The notes under the pieces: generated by a model | What the model was told of the DNA's origin: nothing | What the model saw: only the letters and a program-made list of their open reading frames with translations | Database searches by the model: none | Shown here: positions 18,853 through 30,651 of the stretch, piece by piece | Layout: each line of letters starts with the position of its first letter | Numbering within the stretch: position 1 is the stretch's first letter | Origin: Chloranthus sessilifolius | Taxonomy: Eukaryota > Streptophyta > Magnoliopsida > Chloranthales > Chloranthaceae | Length of the DNA stretch: 64,000 nt | Assembly (NCBI GenBank): GCA_021018995.1 | Contig: CM037598.1 | Location: forward strand, 42,462,685 to 42,526,684 | Direction: 5' to 3' | Position numbers and translations under genes: made by a program

Positions 18853-20371
18853 AAAACTTGTTGGTGTAATTTCGTGTCTAGGTGCTGATGTTATTTAAGT
18901 GATGAGATGGTAAAATCAGAATACAAGAGTGGAGTAAAGTGGCTATGAATCCAACAACCTAAAGTACACACAACATGTAAGATATAGGATTATTGTAGCA
19001 AGTTTTAAGTAAGAGTTTATCCCATAGAGATAGTGATCTAGAATTAAAAATGGGCTATAATAGTAGGCCTCTAGATCTGGCTACAGATCTAACAAGCCTA
19101 AAGAAATGGAGTTGGGTGTCACAACTACACTAAATTATCTACTAAAAGAAAAGAAGTAAAGTGCAGTCATATCCTAAAGAAAGAGTTATGAAGAAGGTGG
19201 TTATGATGTATTAAAATAAAGATAAAATGGTGGGAAGTAAACTACTAGGCCAAATTCATATCAGTTTTGTAACTCAGATCTAGATCTGCTTCTACAGGAA
19301 TCCTTGTCGATGTTCTATCAAAAACCTTAGTATGGAAGAAGAATCCAACTCACTCTTGTGATTCAACCTGGTCCCTTAAGGCTATAACCCGTCCACTTTA
19401 ATGGTCACAGACTATCCAATAGGGAGGATTAAAGCATAAGAAGAAAATCAAAAAACCAATCTGATCAAATGGAGTAGATTGATCTTAAGGTTATAACCTT
19501 TCCACTCAAATGGTCACAGATTATCCAACAGATGTCCTCCACCCAACTGATCAAATCAGAAAATTAAGACTATTGTAGACACTATGTTTGCTAGGCTTCA
19601 AGCTCCCCAAATCTATTATAGATCTAGCAGGCATTCATAAGAATTCCAACCCATAAGGGACTTAAATGTGGCTTATCATTGCAACTAAAGGCCGGCAATG
19701 ACTCAGTCTTCAAGTCTGCAATCACTACAGAAAAAGACAGATCCAACATCTGATATTGGTTAAGTAACACAGAGGGGAGCTAGTTCCTGCAACAACCTCT
19801 CACTAGGCTTATAGCTCTAGCGCAGAGGAAAAGGATCCTTCTCAGATTTGGACTTGGAATCACCCTAGGGCCATAGTCTGTCTACTTAAATGGTCACAGG
19901 CTATCCACAGAGGTTATCCTCACCATAGGGGTCTGAGAAGGAACATGTAAACTACTACTGCCACCATGGTCCCAGGGCTACAAGCTCAAGCTTCCATAGG
20001 CCTTTCAATCAGCTCAAATCCTAAATGCATGTTATAGCCTGAAAAAAACTATGAGCAAATGGGAAAATAACAAATTGAATGAACATTTAAAGTATAAATT
20101 TCATTGATCAACATTACCTAAAATGCAATTTCTCAAGGTAGCAGCCTTGTGCACAACTAATCAACAAAAGATCCCAAAGATTAAATGATCCATTACAAAA
20201 CTAAATAAAATTACACCTAACTACTTACAAAAAGATTTAACCAACAAGTGCTGAGCGAAGAGAGAAGAAAAATGGGAAAAAGAAGTGATCAAACCCTAAC
20301 CTTAGCCTACTCAAGCTCACAGCCTATAGAGGTTGAAGGAGAGATGATAATTCTAAGTTACAAACACAGCT

Positions 20372-20380
20372 TATATACTC
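20372..20380 (-). promoter_or_regulatory. TATA box of the LTR of element A
   Basis: Minus strand GAGTATATAAGC, conserved at the same place in C (near 32127-32135), H LTR2 (near 50411-50420) and H LTR3 (near 56022-56031). Confidence 0.6.
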
Positions 20381-20539
20381 AGTCCTAATTCCTTGACTCA
20401 AAGAAGAGTCAACCCTAATTTTTCTAACAGATGTGGCACTGTTATAACCCTTGGATGCTTTAGAATGTGTGCCTCAGGATGTCTGCCCTAAACCTGGGGA
20501 AATTTCCAAAAGGTCCTTGAGTTAAGACTGAGAAATGGA

Positions 20540-21320
20540 GAGCTCGAGCTTCGCGAGGCTAGCTTCTGAACATTAATTCTCTCGTGTGGCTTGCAGAGTA
20601 CTCGCGAGGTAAAATTTGGCTTTAAATGCTGCTTTCTCGCATAGAGGGATTTAAGCTTATCGCGTAGTTATCTTTTTACTCTTTAGTTCCTTCGCGTAGC
20701 TTGCAGAGTCCTCACAAGGTAAGAATTAGCTTGGAAGGTTTTTTCACTCGCGCAGGTGGACTTCGCATTATCACGCAGCTACTCTGGCTTTGAATGTACT
20801 TACGTAAAAGAGTTTGCAGTACTTATCTTGCTCGTGCAGTAGAGCTTCAGAATCTCTGGTCGTGAGGTACTCACGCAGATGCCTTTACATCTCGCTCAGT
20901 TTCTTGTCAAGTGGGTAGCCCATCTCGCTCGATAAGGGTTAAGCTTGTAGGTGCGTGAGAGTTGCGCGAGAGAACTTCTGGAGCTCTCACTCCTTCATAG
21001 CCACGCGAGAACCTCGCGAGTTAGCTATTGTTCTTTGTGAAGATTGGCCTCACGAGATAGTGTGCACAGTTGATATAAACCTTGATCCTCGCAAGAACTT
21101 CACGAGGTAGATTTCTGAAGGCTTAGTGCATGACAGCTCCACGAGTTCTTTAAGTGTTGATTGCAGCTGAAGTGCGCGACTGCTGCACAAGAGATTGCTC
21201 TGTGATAATTCCTTCACTGAGCTATGCGACTTCTTCAAGAGCTCTATTGTGGTACATATAACATCAACGATAGGGAGCTTTCCTACAGTTTTAGCCATGC
21301 GAGGCTGCACCTCAACTGTG
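20540..21320 (-). promoter_or_regulatory. CGCG-box array in the LTR of element A
   Basis: Many CTCGCGAGG-like motifs and decayed CTCACGAGG or CTCGTGCAG forms crowd this 780-base stretch upstream of the TATA box, as in B. Confidence 0.65.
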
Positions 21321-21634
21321 CGAGATAGCTCATTTGCTCTTCTGCTGCTGTTGTTTCTGCTCTCTCTCCACTCACATCTATGCTCCTTTCATCTGTTCAA
21401 TTTTCTTTGTCCATTATGACATGCAAAATAGTCACCATGGTGTTCCATTAATCTCTGGCTCAGCTGTTATTCTTGGCTTGAATTCTCTCTCTTGGCACCA
21501 AAAGTATGGACTTTGTGTTAAGCTGTACAATTTATTACTAACTACAAAAAAACTTACAAAATAGTTATTAGTTAGCTTCAAGGTGTAGCAGAGGCTAGGT
21601 TAGGAGGTGAAAAGTGGTACTTTTTAGTTAATAA

Positions 21635-21862
21635 TAGTATGGTGACTGAGGATGGAATAGGGCTGTGATCAGCTTATAATAAGGAAGGGCATGAGGCTTT
21701 TGCTTCCTCTAGATCTTCTCATATAAATCCTTCATGGCTTCAGACACCAACTGGGCTGCATTGAAGCAATGCCCTTGAGAGAAGGAGAAGATGGCATTAG
21801 CAATTGGTGCCCTTCTCTCTTGTTGGTGGCCAGAACAGTATATGTTCTTCCTCAGCACCTGG
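21635..21862 (-). pseudogene. Fragment of a third env-like ORF (element E)
   Basis: The minus strand encodes QVLRKNIYCSGHQQERRAPIA and a SEAMKDLYEKI block, matching residues of the env-like ORF at 8815-9729, with a stop near 21714 and continued similarity (LITAL) beyond. It is squeezed between the LTR of element A on the left and a family-2 LTR on the right, so both inserted into, or were joined to, this gene. The rest of element E is not found in the window. Confidence 0.75.
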
Positions 21863-22240
21863 TGTTGGGGAATTTCAGTGTGCTGGTTATTGTGTAATGA
21901 AAAGAAAGGAAATAAAATCAAAGTAAAATAGAGGGTGAATTCAGCACATCTAAAATATCCTAGACCGGCAAGATACAGAGTCCTTTGTAGCAAGTTTTAA
22001 TAAGTAAGAGTTTGTCCCACAGGGAGTAGTGATCTAAACCTACAAGGTGTATAGTAGATCTCCAGATCTAGCAATAGATCTGGAAATTCTATGAAAATAG
22101 GGAAAAGAAAGAGTTTTCCTGTGTCACTAGACCTAATTATTTTATAGAACTACTGGAAATTTTCTAAACTACTGGAGAAATATGAATAAAAGAATGGTTA
22201 TTTAAACTAAAGTGCATAAAAATAATTCCTAATCCTCCTC

Positions 22241-22542
22241 CTTCAGATTAAGGTTGTCTATCTTAGTCCTTAACTATCTGATATTTATGAAAATAAATAG
22301 TACCGTTACACCATATACCAAGTTTCCTAGCATTGGTCATCAATCAAGTCTAGGATTCCATCAATATATATTTAATCTAATCCTAATCCTCCTTCAGATT
22401 AAGGTCGTTAATCTTAATCCTCAGCTATCGGATATTTATGAAAATAAACAGTACCGTTACACCATATATCAAATTTCCTAGCATTGGTCGTCAATCAAGT
22501 CTAGGATCCTATCAATACAAATTTAATCTAATCAACAATCAA
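22241..22542. repeat. 151-bp tandem duplication in the family-2 LTR
   Basis: Two adjacent units, 22241-22391 and 22392-22542, each with ATTTATGAAAATAAA, an ACCGTTACACCATAT block and TCAATCAAGTCTAGGAT. They differ at scattered bases. The ORF across them is a by-product. Confidence 0.8.
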
Positions 22543-23381
22543 CCAGAAATTTGGGTGTCAATCAAACTCTAGCAAACTGAAGATGGAAAAGTAGAAACCG
22601 TTACACTAATCTGCAAATTCTAACCTGAGTCGTCAATTCAAGTCAAAACTTGGAGATGTTTATAAAACTGAAATAAAACTAAATCTAAAAGATGGAGGAA
22701 GATGGATGGTAAAATAAATATCAGATGGTGAGAAATAGGTAGCCATGACCTAGTTCTCATTGTAAATTAATTAAATCAAAGGCATTATATAGATCTAATT
22801 TGCTATGATCCGCCATCTGGCTACAAGCTCCCCAGGTTCAACCCCAGCAGATGTACGGTATAAGGATCTTATCTTAACCAAAGAATCAAAGAAATCCTAA
22901 GGCTATAACCTGTCCACTTGAATGATCACAGATCATCCTAGAGATTGGCTCAAGCCAAGGGTCTCTATTAGAATAGGTTAATCATTACAGATGCTGTGAA
23001 TGCGAGGCTACAAGCTCCCCATTTCTGGCTGGCATGCAGGAGCATCCAATCCAGGGAACTCAAATATGAAAAAATAAAATTTAGATCAGAATCACCTTTA
23101 AAACCCATAATTACTGTAATACCATCTTACAGCTTATTGAGCTCGAATCTGCAATCTGTGCAACATCAATCTATTCCCAAATTCCTTGAAGCTTTCAAAA
23201 TACAATTACAAAATAGATCTAAACTGCTTATTTAGATATAATCCAACAGGCTAGATTAGAGAGAAAGGGGAAGAGAAAAGGAAAATAAAATCTAAAACTA
23301 AACCTATATGAGCTAAGCAGAACTCAAGCTATTCCTTTGTTCCTTCTTTCCTTATTGAAGAAAAATAGCAAAATAGATGGG

Positions 23382-23389
23382 TATTTATA
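23382..23389 (-). promoter_or_regulatory. Candidate TATA box of the family-2 LTR
   Basis: Minus strand reads TATAAATA-like sequence downstream of the CCTATCGA array, in the position where D's LTR has TATAAATG (44627-44634). Confidence 0.5.
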
Positions 23390-24159
23390 CATAAGCCTTG
23401 ATCCTTGTGCCTTAGGTTTCAGCCAATCAGAGAGCAGAGATGGATCCCTTCTGTTGTGCTTTAGTTGCATTCCCTCCAAAAATTAGCTCCTACCCATGTG
23501 CAGCATTTTCTGTGCATTGGAGTTCCCAATTTGCCTTTGCTTAGCCACAAATACTCAGCTACTCAACTCTATACCTGTTGGCTGCAAAATGGACCCAAGT
23601 TGCCCCTTTTTCCAATTGCACACCTCAAGTGATTGCCCACAAAATAATTGTTCTTGGCTGCCCCCAAAATATGCCCAATCCCTGCAGTCCAAAGAACCCT
23701 TCGATAGGTTGTAATAGGAGGCTGAAATAAGAAGTATATATATAGATGTAACTACAGCTGCACTTAAAATGCCAGGGCTGAGGAGTTTTCCTTGAATTCG
23801 ATGGTTGGATATGATCTTGACTGCGTCTTGAAAGATTTGGGGCAAGCTGGAGGTTGGGCTTCTTGACAGGTTGAGATTAAGCAGTCAAAGGCTGCTATGG
23901 TCTGGTTTTTCAGCTGAAGCAAGAAGCATATATATATAAATGCATATGCAGCTGCACATAAGATGCCAGATTTGAGGGGCTTTCGGCGAAATCGACCGTT
24001 GGATAGGATCTCGACTGCACATTGGCCGATTGGAGAAAGCCGGACGTTGGGCATCTCAACGGATTGAGAAATCTAGGCGGTCAATAGGTGCTGTGGGCTG
24101 GATTGCAGCTGAAACTTGCATGCAGGGAAGCTAGGAGGCTGCTCCTGCTGTACATTGAA

Positions 24160-25140
24160 CCACTCGATAGGTTGTAGGAGTTGTGAAGGATCCTTTCGAG
24201 GTTCAAGGTGGGGCTGCGGCTGAGTGAGTTCATCAACCAATCGATAGGTTTCTTTGGAAGCTCATCCATTCGATAAGATTGAAGTTCCCTTCGTAGAGTT
24301 GGCTGAAGGTGCACAGCATGAACCATTCGACAGGTTTGAGGCTTGGAGCTACCGAGGAAGTCCATAGGTGCAAGTTGTTGCATTCGATAGGAAGAAGAGG
24401 TAAGTGCAGCAAGGTGTTTCTATAGGTACAAGGCTGCAGCTGAGTAGCCATTCGATAGGTTGAAGGTGTTGAGGAGCTCCACTTTGATAGGCTTAGCTGC
24501 AGCAGCACTCGATAGGATCAGATGGTAAGTTCGATAGTGCATGGCTGGTGAGCTCCACTTCGATAGGTTGTTGTGCCAATGGGTGCAGCTGCATAGATTT
24601 GCACTCCTCGACAGTTTTACATGCACTGACCGAGAGGATTGGGTGCTGCACTTGCTGTTCGAGATGCTGGCTGATGCAGGATGCATGTCGTGAGGTTGAA
24701 GATGACGGGTGCAAGACCAGGTGTCGAGATGTATGGGATTGCAGCAAGGTGTCTGCTAGTCGAGATGGTCGGATAGGATCTTGAACGCGCATCGAGAGGT
24801 TAGAGGAGTGCTGCAGGTTGGGCATCTTAATGGATTGAAATCTTTAAGCGGTCAACAGGCTTTATGGCCTATTTTGCAGCTGAAGCTTGTGTGCTGTCGA
24901 GAGGATGAAGGAGCAATTTGAGGAGCTGAAGCTTTTAATAGGTTTAAGGGGTCCTTGAAGTGTGTTGTTCGACAGGTTTGCTGCTGCACTTTGACCAATT
25001 CAATAGGATGAAAAGGTGGGAGCTGCAGCTGGGTGATAGGATTGAAGGGCCTACTCGATAGGTTGGTGGCTGAGGGAGTGCACAACTTTAGCAACATTCG
25101 ATAGGTCTCTTTTCCAGCATTGTACTACTCGACAGGTTGG
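24160..25140 (-). promoter_or_regulatory. CCTATCGA motif array of the family-2 LTR
   Basis: Roughly 15-20 copies of (A)ACCTATCGA(A/G) or close forms (plus strand CGATAGGTT), for example near 24172, 24242, 24381, 24453, 24508, 24560, 25060, 25098 and 25130. They lie in the U3 part, as the CGCG motifs do in family 1. Some carry CGACAGG instead. Confidence 0.7.
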
Positions 25141-25152
25141 TGCTGGTGCAGC

Positions 25153-25155
<3 letters not shown>

Positions 25156-25183
<28 letters not shown>
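25156..25183. repeat. TA dinucleotide repeat
   Basis: Fourteen TA units inside the motif array of the family-2 LTR. Confidence 0.9.
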
Positions 25184-25186
<3 letters not shown>

Positions 25187-25614
25187 CAGCAAATGGTTAA
25201 TGGGATTGATGGGAAGGGCTGCAACAAGGTGTTCTCAGCTGTGTGCACTTCTTGACAGATTGGCTAAGAGTGCAAGGTGCATAACTTGGAGGTCACAAGG
25301 CTTGGGGATCAGGTTAGAGCAGATCTACTGCTGCTGCATTAAATGGTGCTTGACCCAAACTGCTGCCGAACTGAAAGCAACCCTCAAAACACCCTTGCTA
25401 TGCTTAGGATTGAAGCCTTTCCATTCATCTCTCATTCCCAGCTATTGCTCGATTCAAAAACCCTTCTAAATGGCCTTTTTTACTTGAAAATTACACTAAC
25501 TACAAAATTATCTCCTTGCTGCAAAACACCACTAAAAACAAATATTAAATACTCTAAGTCCTAGCAAAAGCCAGGTTTAAAAGTGTAGAAAGTGAAAAAA
25601 ATCAGTGCTTAACA

Positions 25615-25627
25615 CACCCCCAAACCT
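25615..25627 (-). promoter_or_regulatory. Polypurine tract next to the family-2 LTR
   Basis: Minus strand AGGTTTGGGGGTG directly before the LTR start TGTTAAGC, the same tract as in B (14296-14308). Confidence 0.8.
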
Positions 25628-26345
25628 AACCTTTGCTAGTCCTCGAGCAAAGTAGAATTTTAAAACAACTAACCTATGAAATAAAATGCCACTTTCGTAG
25701 GAAACATGGGTACATTTAGCATATGCACCAAGCCTTTTAAACCCCTAGGTGATCCCTAGTGGAGGAGTGAAGTCTCCTGAGGGTTTTCAGTGAAGGTACC
25801 CCAATCTTCTCCAATAACATTAGTTAATACTCATCCAATCATGTTAAAATAGAGTTTAAGGGAAATAAAATAAATTTCACACCATGTCCATTCAATTCTA
25901 GAGGATTTTTAGCAGAAAAATCACCAATTCAAAACCTGAAATTCTGCTGTAATTCCTTCATTCTCAATAAGTTCATGTCAAGGCATTGTACCTGAAAATT
26001 AATGTAGAGTTCACCTTTACTTTAAGAATTCTGTTTTGATAATGCCCCAAACAAACCAGATTTCAGACCCAAGTCTTACCAGAGCTGTTCACTCACAACA
26101 AAAATAGAAGGGTGCATCATTTCATACAGCTCAAGAGCAGTTACAGCCCTCAAATAGGACTACAAGCATGAGCATAGGCATTGCTCTAATTTATGACATT
26201 TTCTAATTCTTTGCACCATAGATCAAACAAATCCTCATCTCCACATGACAGTTCAATCTATTTCAGATCAGTAAGGACTTTTTATTGGGTTTTAATGTGG
26301 CTTATGGGTGAGGTTTATAAAGAATGAAAGGGTGGAATGGGATTC
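25628..26345 (-). other. 3' non-coding region of the family-2 element
   Basis: Matches the last part of the 3' regions of B, D and H, including the conserved block (25687-25791) and an AGCTCAAGAGCAGTTACAGCCC stretch near 26128. No gene. It ends abruptly at RNase H coding sequence near 26345. Confidence 0.7.
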
Positions 26346-27620
26346 TCAATTGTGGTGTAATTGAGATGAGCTTCTACCAGAGTTTTGTTGGAATAGTATA
26401 CCACACAGGGCAGCTTATCTTTTCTCTGTCCTAGGACAACACCTACAGCCAGGTCTGATGTATCACACATCAACTCAAAGGGGAGAGAGTAGTCTGGGGC
26501 TCGAATCACAGGAGCAGAGGTTAAGCATTTCTTTAAGACCTCGAATGCCTTAAAGCATTCACTAGAAAAATCAAATTGCACATCCTGACATAGCAGGTGG
26601 CACAGTGGTTTTGCAATTCTGCTGAAATCCTTGATCAACCTCCTATAAAATCCTGCATGCCCAAGGAAAGATCTGATTTGTTTGACAGTTCTGTGTGGGG
26701 GCAAGTGTGAGATCATGTCAACTTTAGCTCTACCCATCTCAATGCCTCTGTGGGAAACCACATGGCCTAATACAATTCCTTGTGTTACAATGAAGTGGCT
26801 CTTTTCCCAGCTTAAGACCAGGTTGGTCTCTTCACATCTTTGCAGCACTAAGCTGAGGTGGATTAAGCATTGATTGAAACTGTCCCCAAAGACCGAGAAA
26901 TCATCCATAAAGATTTCCAGAAACTTGTCAATCATGTCTGAAAAAATAGCATACATGCATCTCTAACATGTGGCTAGGGCATTGCATAGTTCAAAAGGCA
27001 TTCTTCTATATGCAAAAGTGTCAAATAGACATGTGAATGTGGTTTTCTCTTGATCTTGAGGATACATAGGTATTTGGTTATAACCTGAGTATCCATCAAG
27101 AAAGCTGTAGTATGCTTCCCCAACCAATTTGTCTAGAATTTGGTCAATGAAGGGGAGAGGGAAGTAGTCTTTTCTTATTTTAGAGTTGAGCTTCCTATAA
27201 TCAATGCACACTCTCCAACCAGTGGTCTCCCTAGTTGGCATCAATTTCTCAGAATCAGAAGTGACAACTGTTATGCCTGATTTTTAGGGACTACCTGAAT
27301 AGGTGACACCCACTCTGAATCTGAAATGAGGTAGATTACCCCTACATCTAACAGTTTCATTATTTCTTTGAGGACCACCTCTTGCATGTGAGGATTTAAT
27401 TTTCTCTACATCTCTCTAGAGGGTTTTGAACCCTCCTCCAAGTGTATCAGAGGCATCAATCCTCCCTAGATTAGCTATTGACCAGCCTATTTCCCTTTTG
27501 TTCTTCCTAAGGACATTCATTAATTCCTCTTTCTTCTCACTAGTAAGAGCGGAAGAGATAATCACTGAAAGCTTTTTGTCCTACCCCAAGAAGGCATACT
27601 TTAATGTTTCTGGCAGCTGT
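26346..27620 (-). pseudogene. Reverse transcriptase of element C, truncated in RNase H
   Basis: The minus strand carries TTGWRVCIDYRKLNSK, a PLPFIDQILDKLVGEAYYSFLDGYSGYNQ region read in blocks, FMDDFSVFGDSF, GIVLGHVVSHRGIE and LGHAGFYRRLIKDFSRIA. It then enters RNase H (LVEAHLNYTTIE) and stops matching near 26350, where the 3' non-coding region begins. It retains the region that element A has lost. A stop at 26957-26962 and other breaks split it. Integrase and the env-like gene are absent. Confidence 0.85.
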
Positions 27621-28652
27621 TTAAGCTCTAGATCAGGTGGGCTTTCAATGAAAGGCAACAATGATGCGTTGGAGGTTTGAGGCAGGGAAGCAATGTAGGT
27701 TTCCAGCTGGAATGCTGCATTAGACCCACTGAAGACTCTAATGTGGTGCTATCTTTAGCCATAAAAACATAGGCCTCCCCCTCAACCTCACCCCAAACAT
27801 TCTTCAGGTTCTCACAAACTTTATACCAATCTAGTAGATTTGATAACTCTTCTTCTAGAAGATCCTTTAGTACATCAACTGTACAGCAGTCCTCAATGTC
27901 CAACTGAGGTTGCTTCTTAGTATTGTACACATTTAACTGGGCCTTCATGTTCCCAAAGGTTACCTCCATCACCCTAGACCTACATTATATGTAGGCATTG
28001 ACAGTGGCCAAGAATGGCCTACCCAAGATGACAGGAATAGGGGTTTTACTTTTGCAAGGGTCTATGTCCAAAATCAGGAAACCAGCAGGGTAGTAGAATT
28101 GTCCACCCCACTAAAAAATCCTCAACAACACCCACAGGTCTTCTCTCAGATCTGTCAGCTAGCTGGAGCACAATTGGAGTAGGTTTAAGCTCCCCCAAAC
28201 CTAGTTCCTCATATATTGAATATGGGAGCAGGATGACACTGGCCTCCAAGTCTAAGAGGGCTCTGCCTATCGCATGGTTTCCAATGATACAGGGGATGGT
28301 AGGTATCCCTGGGTCTTGTAGTTTCTCAGGTGTGGCTATGGACAACACTGATTCCACATGTTCTGCAGTAAAGACCTTCTTGGACAGCTGCACTCTTGCT
28401 TTCTCTTTTGTGTGTAAAGGTCCTTTAAGAACTTGGCATAGGCAGGGACCTGTTTAATGGCATCAAGCAGGGGTTAATTAATCTTGACATACTTGAAGGT
28501 CTCCAACATTTCCACCATCTGAGCATTCCCCTTATCAAAAGAAGATGGGCCAGAAAGTGCATGAGGAAATGACAACTGTGGTGTTGTTGGTACCTCAGCT
28601 GCATGCCTAGCAATATCATGGTAAAATTTTGGTTTTTTCCTTTTTTCTTCAT
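27621..28652 (-). pseudogene. Protease and protease-RT linker of element C
   Basis: Protease blocks are QLSKKVFTAEHVESVLS, PGIPTIPCIIGNHAIGRALLDLEAS (the active-site Gly of DLGAS is Glu here) and ELGLGELKPTP; then frameshifts and a linker with EVTFGNMKAQLNVYN (27972-27628). The changed active-site residue and frameshifts make it inactive. The gag-protease boundary near 28560 is the uninterrupted equivalent of B's insertion site in element A. Confidence 0.8.
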
Positions 28653-28701
28653 TTATTTCTTTTGGTTGGGGCTCAACATCAGCCCCCTTATTTTCTTCCT
28701 G

Positions 28702-30317
28702 CTACTCCATAGTAGGGGATGAGTTCAGCTCTTCCTTTTCACTCACATTCTTTTCTTTTTTACTCTCCCTGGTCTCCTTAGCTGCCTTGCCTATCTGATT
28801 ATCAACCACCCTGCCACTCCTTAGGGTGGTAATTGCATTAGCCTCCTCATGAGTAGAGGAGCCTTCTCCAATCATGTATTGACCCTTAGGGTTGGCCAAG
28901 GGTTGACTAGGCAACCTGCCCTCTTCTCTCTTGTTCAAAGCATTGCAGATTTGACCTAGCTGGTCCTCTATTTTCTCAATGCTTTGATCATGAGAGTTCA
29001 CAGTCTGTGTTATGGTTCCCATATTTTGCATTGCTGCCAATATTTGTTCTTCGAATGAAGAGGATCTAGGATGTGATGGGGGCAAAACCAAGTGGTTTGG
29101 TTGTGGGGCAGGCAACTGAAAATTCTGCCTAGGTGCTTATCCCTGATTGTACTGTGGTTGTGGTCTGTATGGTACTGCCAATTGTTTCTACTGGGGCTAC
29201 TGATATGTGTCTTGCCTCCACCTCAAATTGGGGTAGTTTCTCTATTGGTACCTAGCAAACTGCTGCCCATATGCCTGGGTAGCATTGACATGTTCAAAGA
29301 CCAGTTCAAGGTATTGGTTGCTGATGGACAGTCCACAATTGAGTGTGTGGGGGACTAGCATATCAGACATACCTTCTCCACTTGTGCAGCCAGTCTAGGC
29401 TGCATCACACTCATAAGATTGTCAAATTTCAAGGTCAAGTTGTCCACCTTTTTCTCAAGTCCACTATGCACATTAACTTCGAACATCCCACCACTAGAGG
29501 TAGATTCTTTTACCATTCTAGCTGGAGTCTCAATGCCATTGCGGGACAAAGACTTCTGCTGCATGGAATTCTCACTTATAATGTCAAATAGTTTTCAAGC
29601 CTCATCAGCTGTCTTGTGGAGATAGGTACCTCCACATGAGGAATCCACCATATCCCTACTCTTGGGATCAATTCCTTGGTATAAGACTTGAACAAGTTGC
29701 CACTGAGGAATTTGGTGGTGGGGACAGTACTTTAACAGCTCTTGAAACCTTTCCCAAGCTCCATGAAAATCTTCAGTTGAGGACTGAGCAAATGAAAGTA
29801 TGTCCTTCCTCATTTGGCTGGTTTTGTTCATTATGAAAAATTTAGCCAAAAATTGGCATTTGAGATCATTCCAAGACTGTATGTGGCTGGCTGGGAGCAT
29901 GGAGAGCCAAGTCCTGGCTTTATCCTTAAAGGAAAAAGGAAAAAGCCTTAATTTGGTGGCTTCATCTCCCAAGCCAACAATATTTAATGTGGTGCAAAGT
30001 GCCAAGAACTCATCGATTCGCTTATATGGGTCTTCCTTACTTAACCCATAGAAAGATGGCAGCATGTTGATGGTGGAGGATTTAATTTTGTAGTTGCCCT
30101 GAGCTGCAGAAAATTGAATACAGAAGGGGGGCATGTATGCCCCTAGTGTATTAAATTCCTTCAGGGCTCTCTGTTGCTCACCCATCTCAGCTGGCACAGT
30201 AATATCAACAAGGCTTTGTGTGGTGTTTCTAGGTCTAAGAGTCCTCTCAATCTCAGGATTTGGAGGTTCTAGGTCAGGGTTAAGGGACCTTCTACAAAGC
30301 ATACACACACAACACAT
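28702..30317 (-). pseudogene. gag of element C
   Basis: The best-preserved gag in the window. A 240-codon frame (30317-29595) has RRSLNPDLEPPNPEIER, NYKIKSSTINMLPSF, GLSKEDPYKRIDEF, a KDKARTWLSMLPASHIQSW core and ERFQELLKYCPHHQIP, which are hallmark blocks of retrotransposon gag. Next come a KFDNLMSVMQP block and a zinc knuckle interrupted by a stop after CLIC (about 29355), then a Gln-rich stretch. The C-terminal part (29115-28702) has VNSHDQSIEKIEDQLGQIC and LPSQPLANPKGQYMIGEGSS. The first Met is uncertain; a later one before RRSLNP is as likely. Confidence 0.86.
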
Positions 30318-30627
30318 GGAAACTAGAACTCAGACAACACACTTAAAAGAATTTATAAACAGAAAAATTACTGACAAGTACTCTGAGCTACTGGAAATCA
30401 ATATAATAGAAAATGGAACTGAGATGTAGGGGAAAAGAAATGCAAACTAGAGGTAGCAAAGCTCCAGCTGCACCTCCAATTTCTCCCTTCAGCTGCTGTC
30501 TAAATCTACAAAATCCAATAGAAAGTCAGTAGTACTATTTTATTCAAAATCAGGCACTTCTACGAAGAATTTTTGTAAAAACAAATACAATTCAATACAA
30601 CTCAGGTCTACTAATTAGATCAAAGGA

Positions 30628-30645
30628 TCCCCAGCAGTGGCGCAA
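30628..30645 (-). promoter_or_regulatory. Primer-binding site of element C
   Basis: Minus strand TTGCGCCACTGCTGGGGA, a diverged tRNA-Asp-type site next to the LTR end at 30652. The leader (30318-30627) holds no gene. Confidence 0.65.
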
Positions 30646-30651
30646 AAAAAT

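Larger units (their letters stand above)
1..21634 (-). mobile_element. Element A: Athila-type Ty3/gypsy retrotransposon, interrupted by element B
   Basis: On the minus strand, right to left, I see a 5' LTR (18859-21634), a primer-binding site, gag (16778-18518), then protease, RT, RNase H, integrase (1964-5697) and an env-like ORF that runs off the left edge. This gene order and the tRNA-Asp-like primer site are those of Athila-type elements. Element B (5703-16772) splits it between gag and protease. The joined flanks match the uninterrupted copy in element C near 28540-28570, which supports the nesting. The 3' LTR is outside the window, so only one candidate flanking target sequence (21635-21639) can be read. 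Every coding part carries stops or frameshifts. Confidence 0.88.
18859..21634 (-). repeat. 5' LTR of element A
   Basis: Left end TGTTGG (minus strand CCAACA) abuts the primer site; right end is TTAATA, a decayed TTAACA. Length is 2776 bases. On the minus strand the order is U3 with CGCG array (21320-20540), TATA (20380-20372), telo-boxes (near 20290 and 20412), and U5 with three copies of the GTGACCAT module (near 19390, 19500 and 19880). Confidence 0.88.
21863..25614 (-). repeat. Family-2 LTR (3.75 kb)
   Basis: Left end TGTTGG, right end TTAACA, followed on the right by a polypurine tract, so on the minus strand this is a 3' LTR. Its right end matches the start of D's LTR at 43481 (CACTTTCTAC, TTTTGCTA(G/T)GACTTAGAGT). 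It is enlarged by a 151-base tandem duplication (22241-22542), repeats of about 194 bases (near 23729 and 23923) and a long CCTATCGA array. Confidence 0.85.

Noticed and set aside
22254..22481. ORF across the 151-bp tandem duplication
   Set aside because: Repeats non-coding LTR sequence; the same peptide segment appears twice only because the DNA is duplicated.
24160..25140. CRISPR-like short repeats
   Set aside because: Repeats are only 8-10 bases, unevenly spaced and within an LTR of a plant element; no cas genes.
25156..25183. Replication origin or matrix attachment at the TA repeat
   Set aside because: Simple TA repeats are common in LTRs and nothing else supports such a role.
23555..25248. 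Series of overlapping minus-strand ORFs of about 65-110 codons
   Set aside because: They follow the CCTATCGA array and its repeats, overlap each other in different frames and have no protein similarity.
21863..25614. Solo LTR
   Set aside because: A polypurine tract and 3' region follow directly on the right, so it is the 3' LTR of an element, and no matching duplication flanks it.
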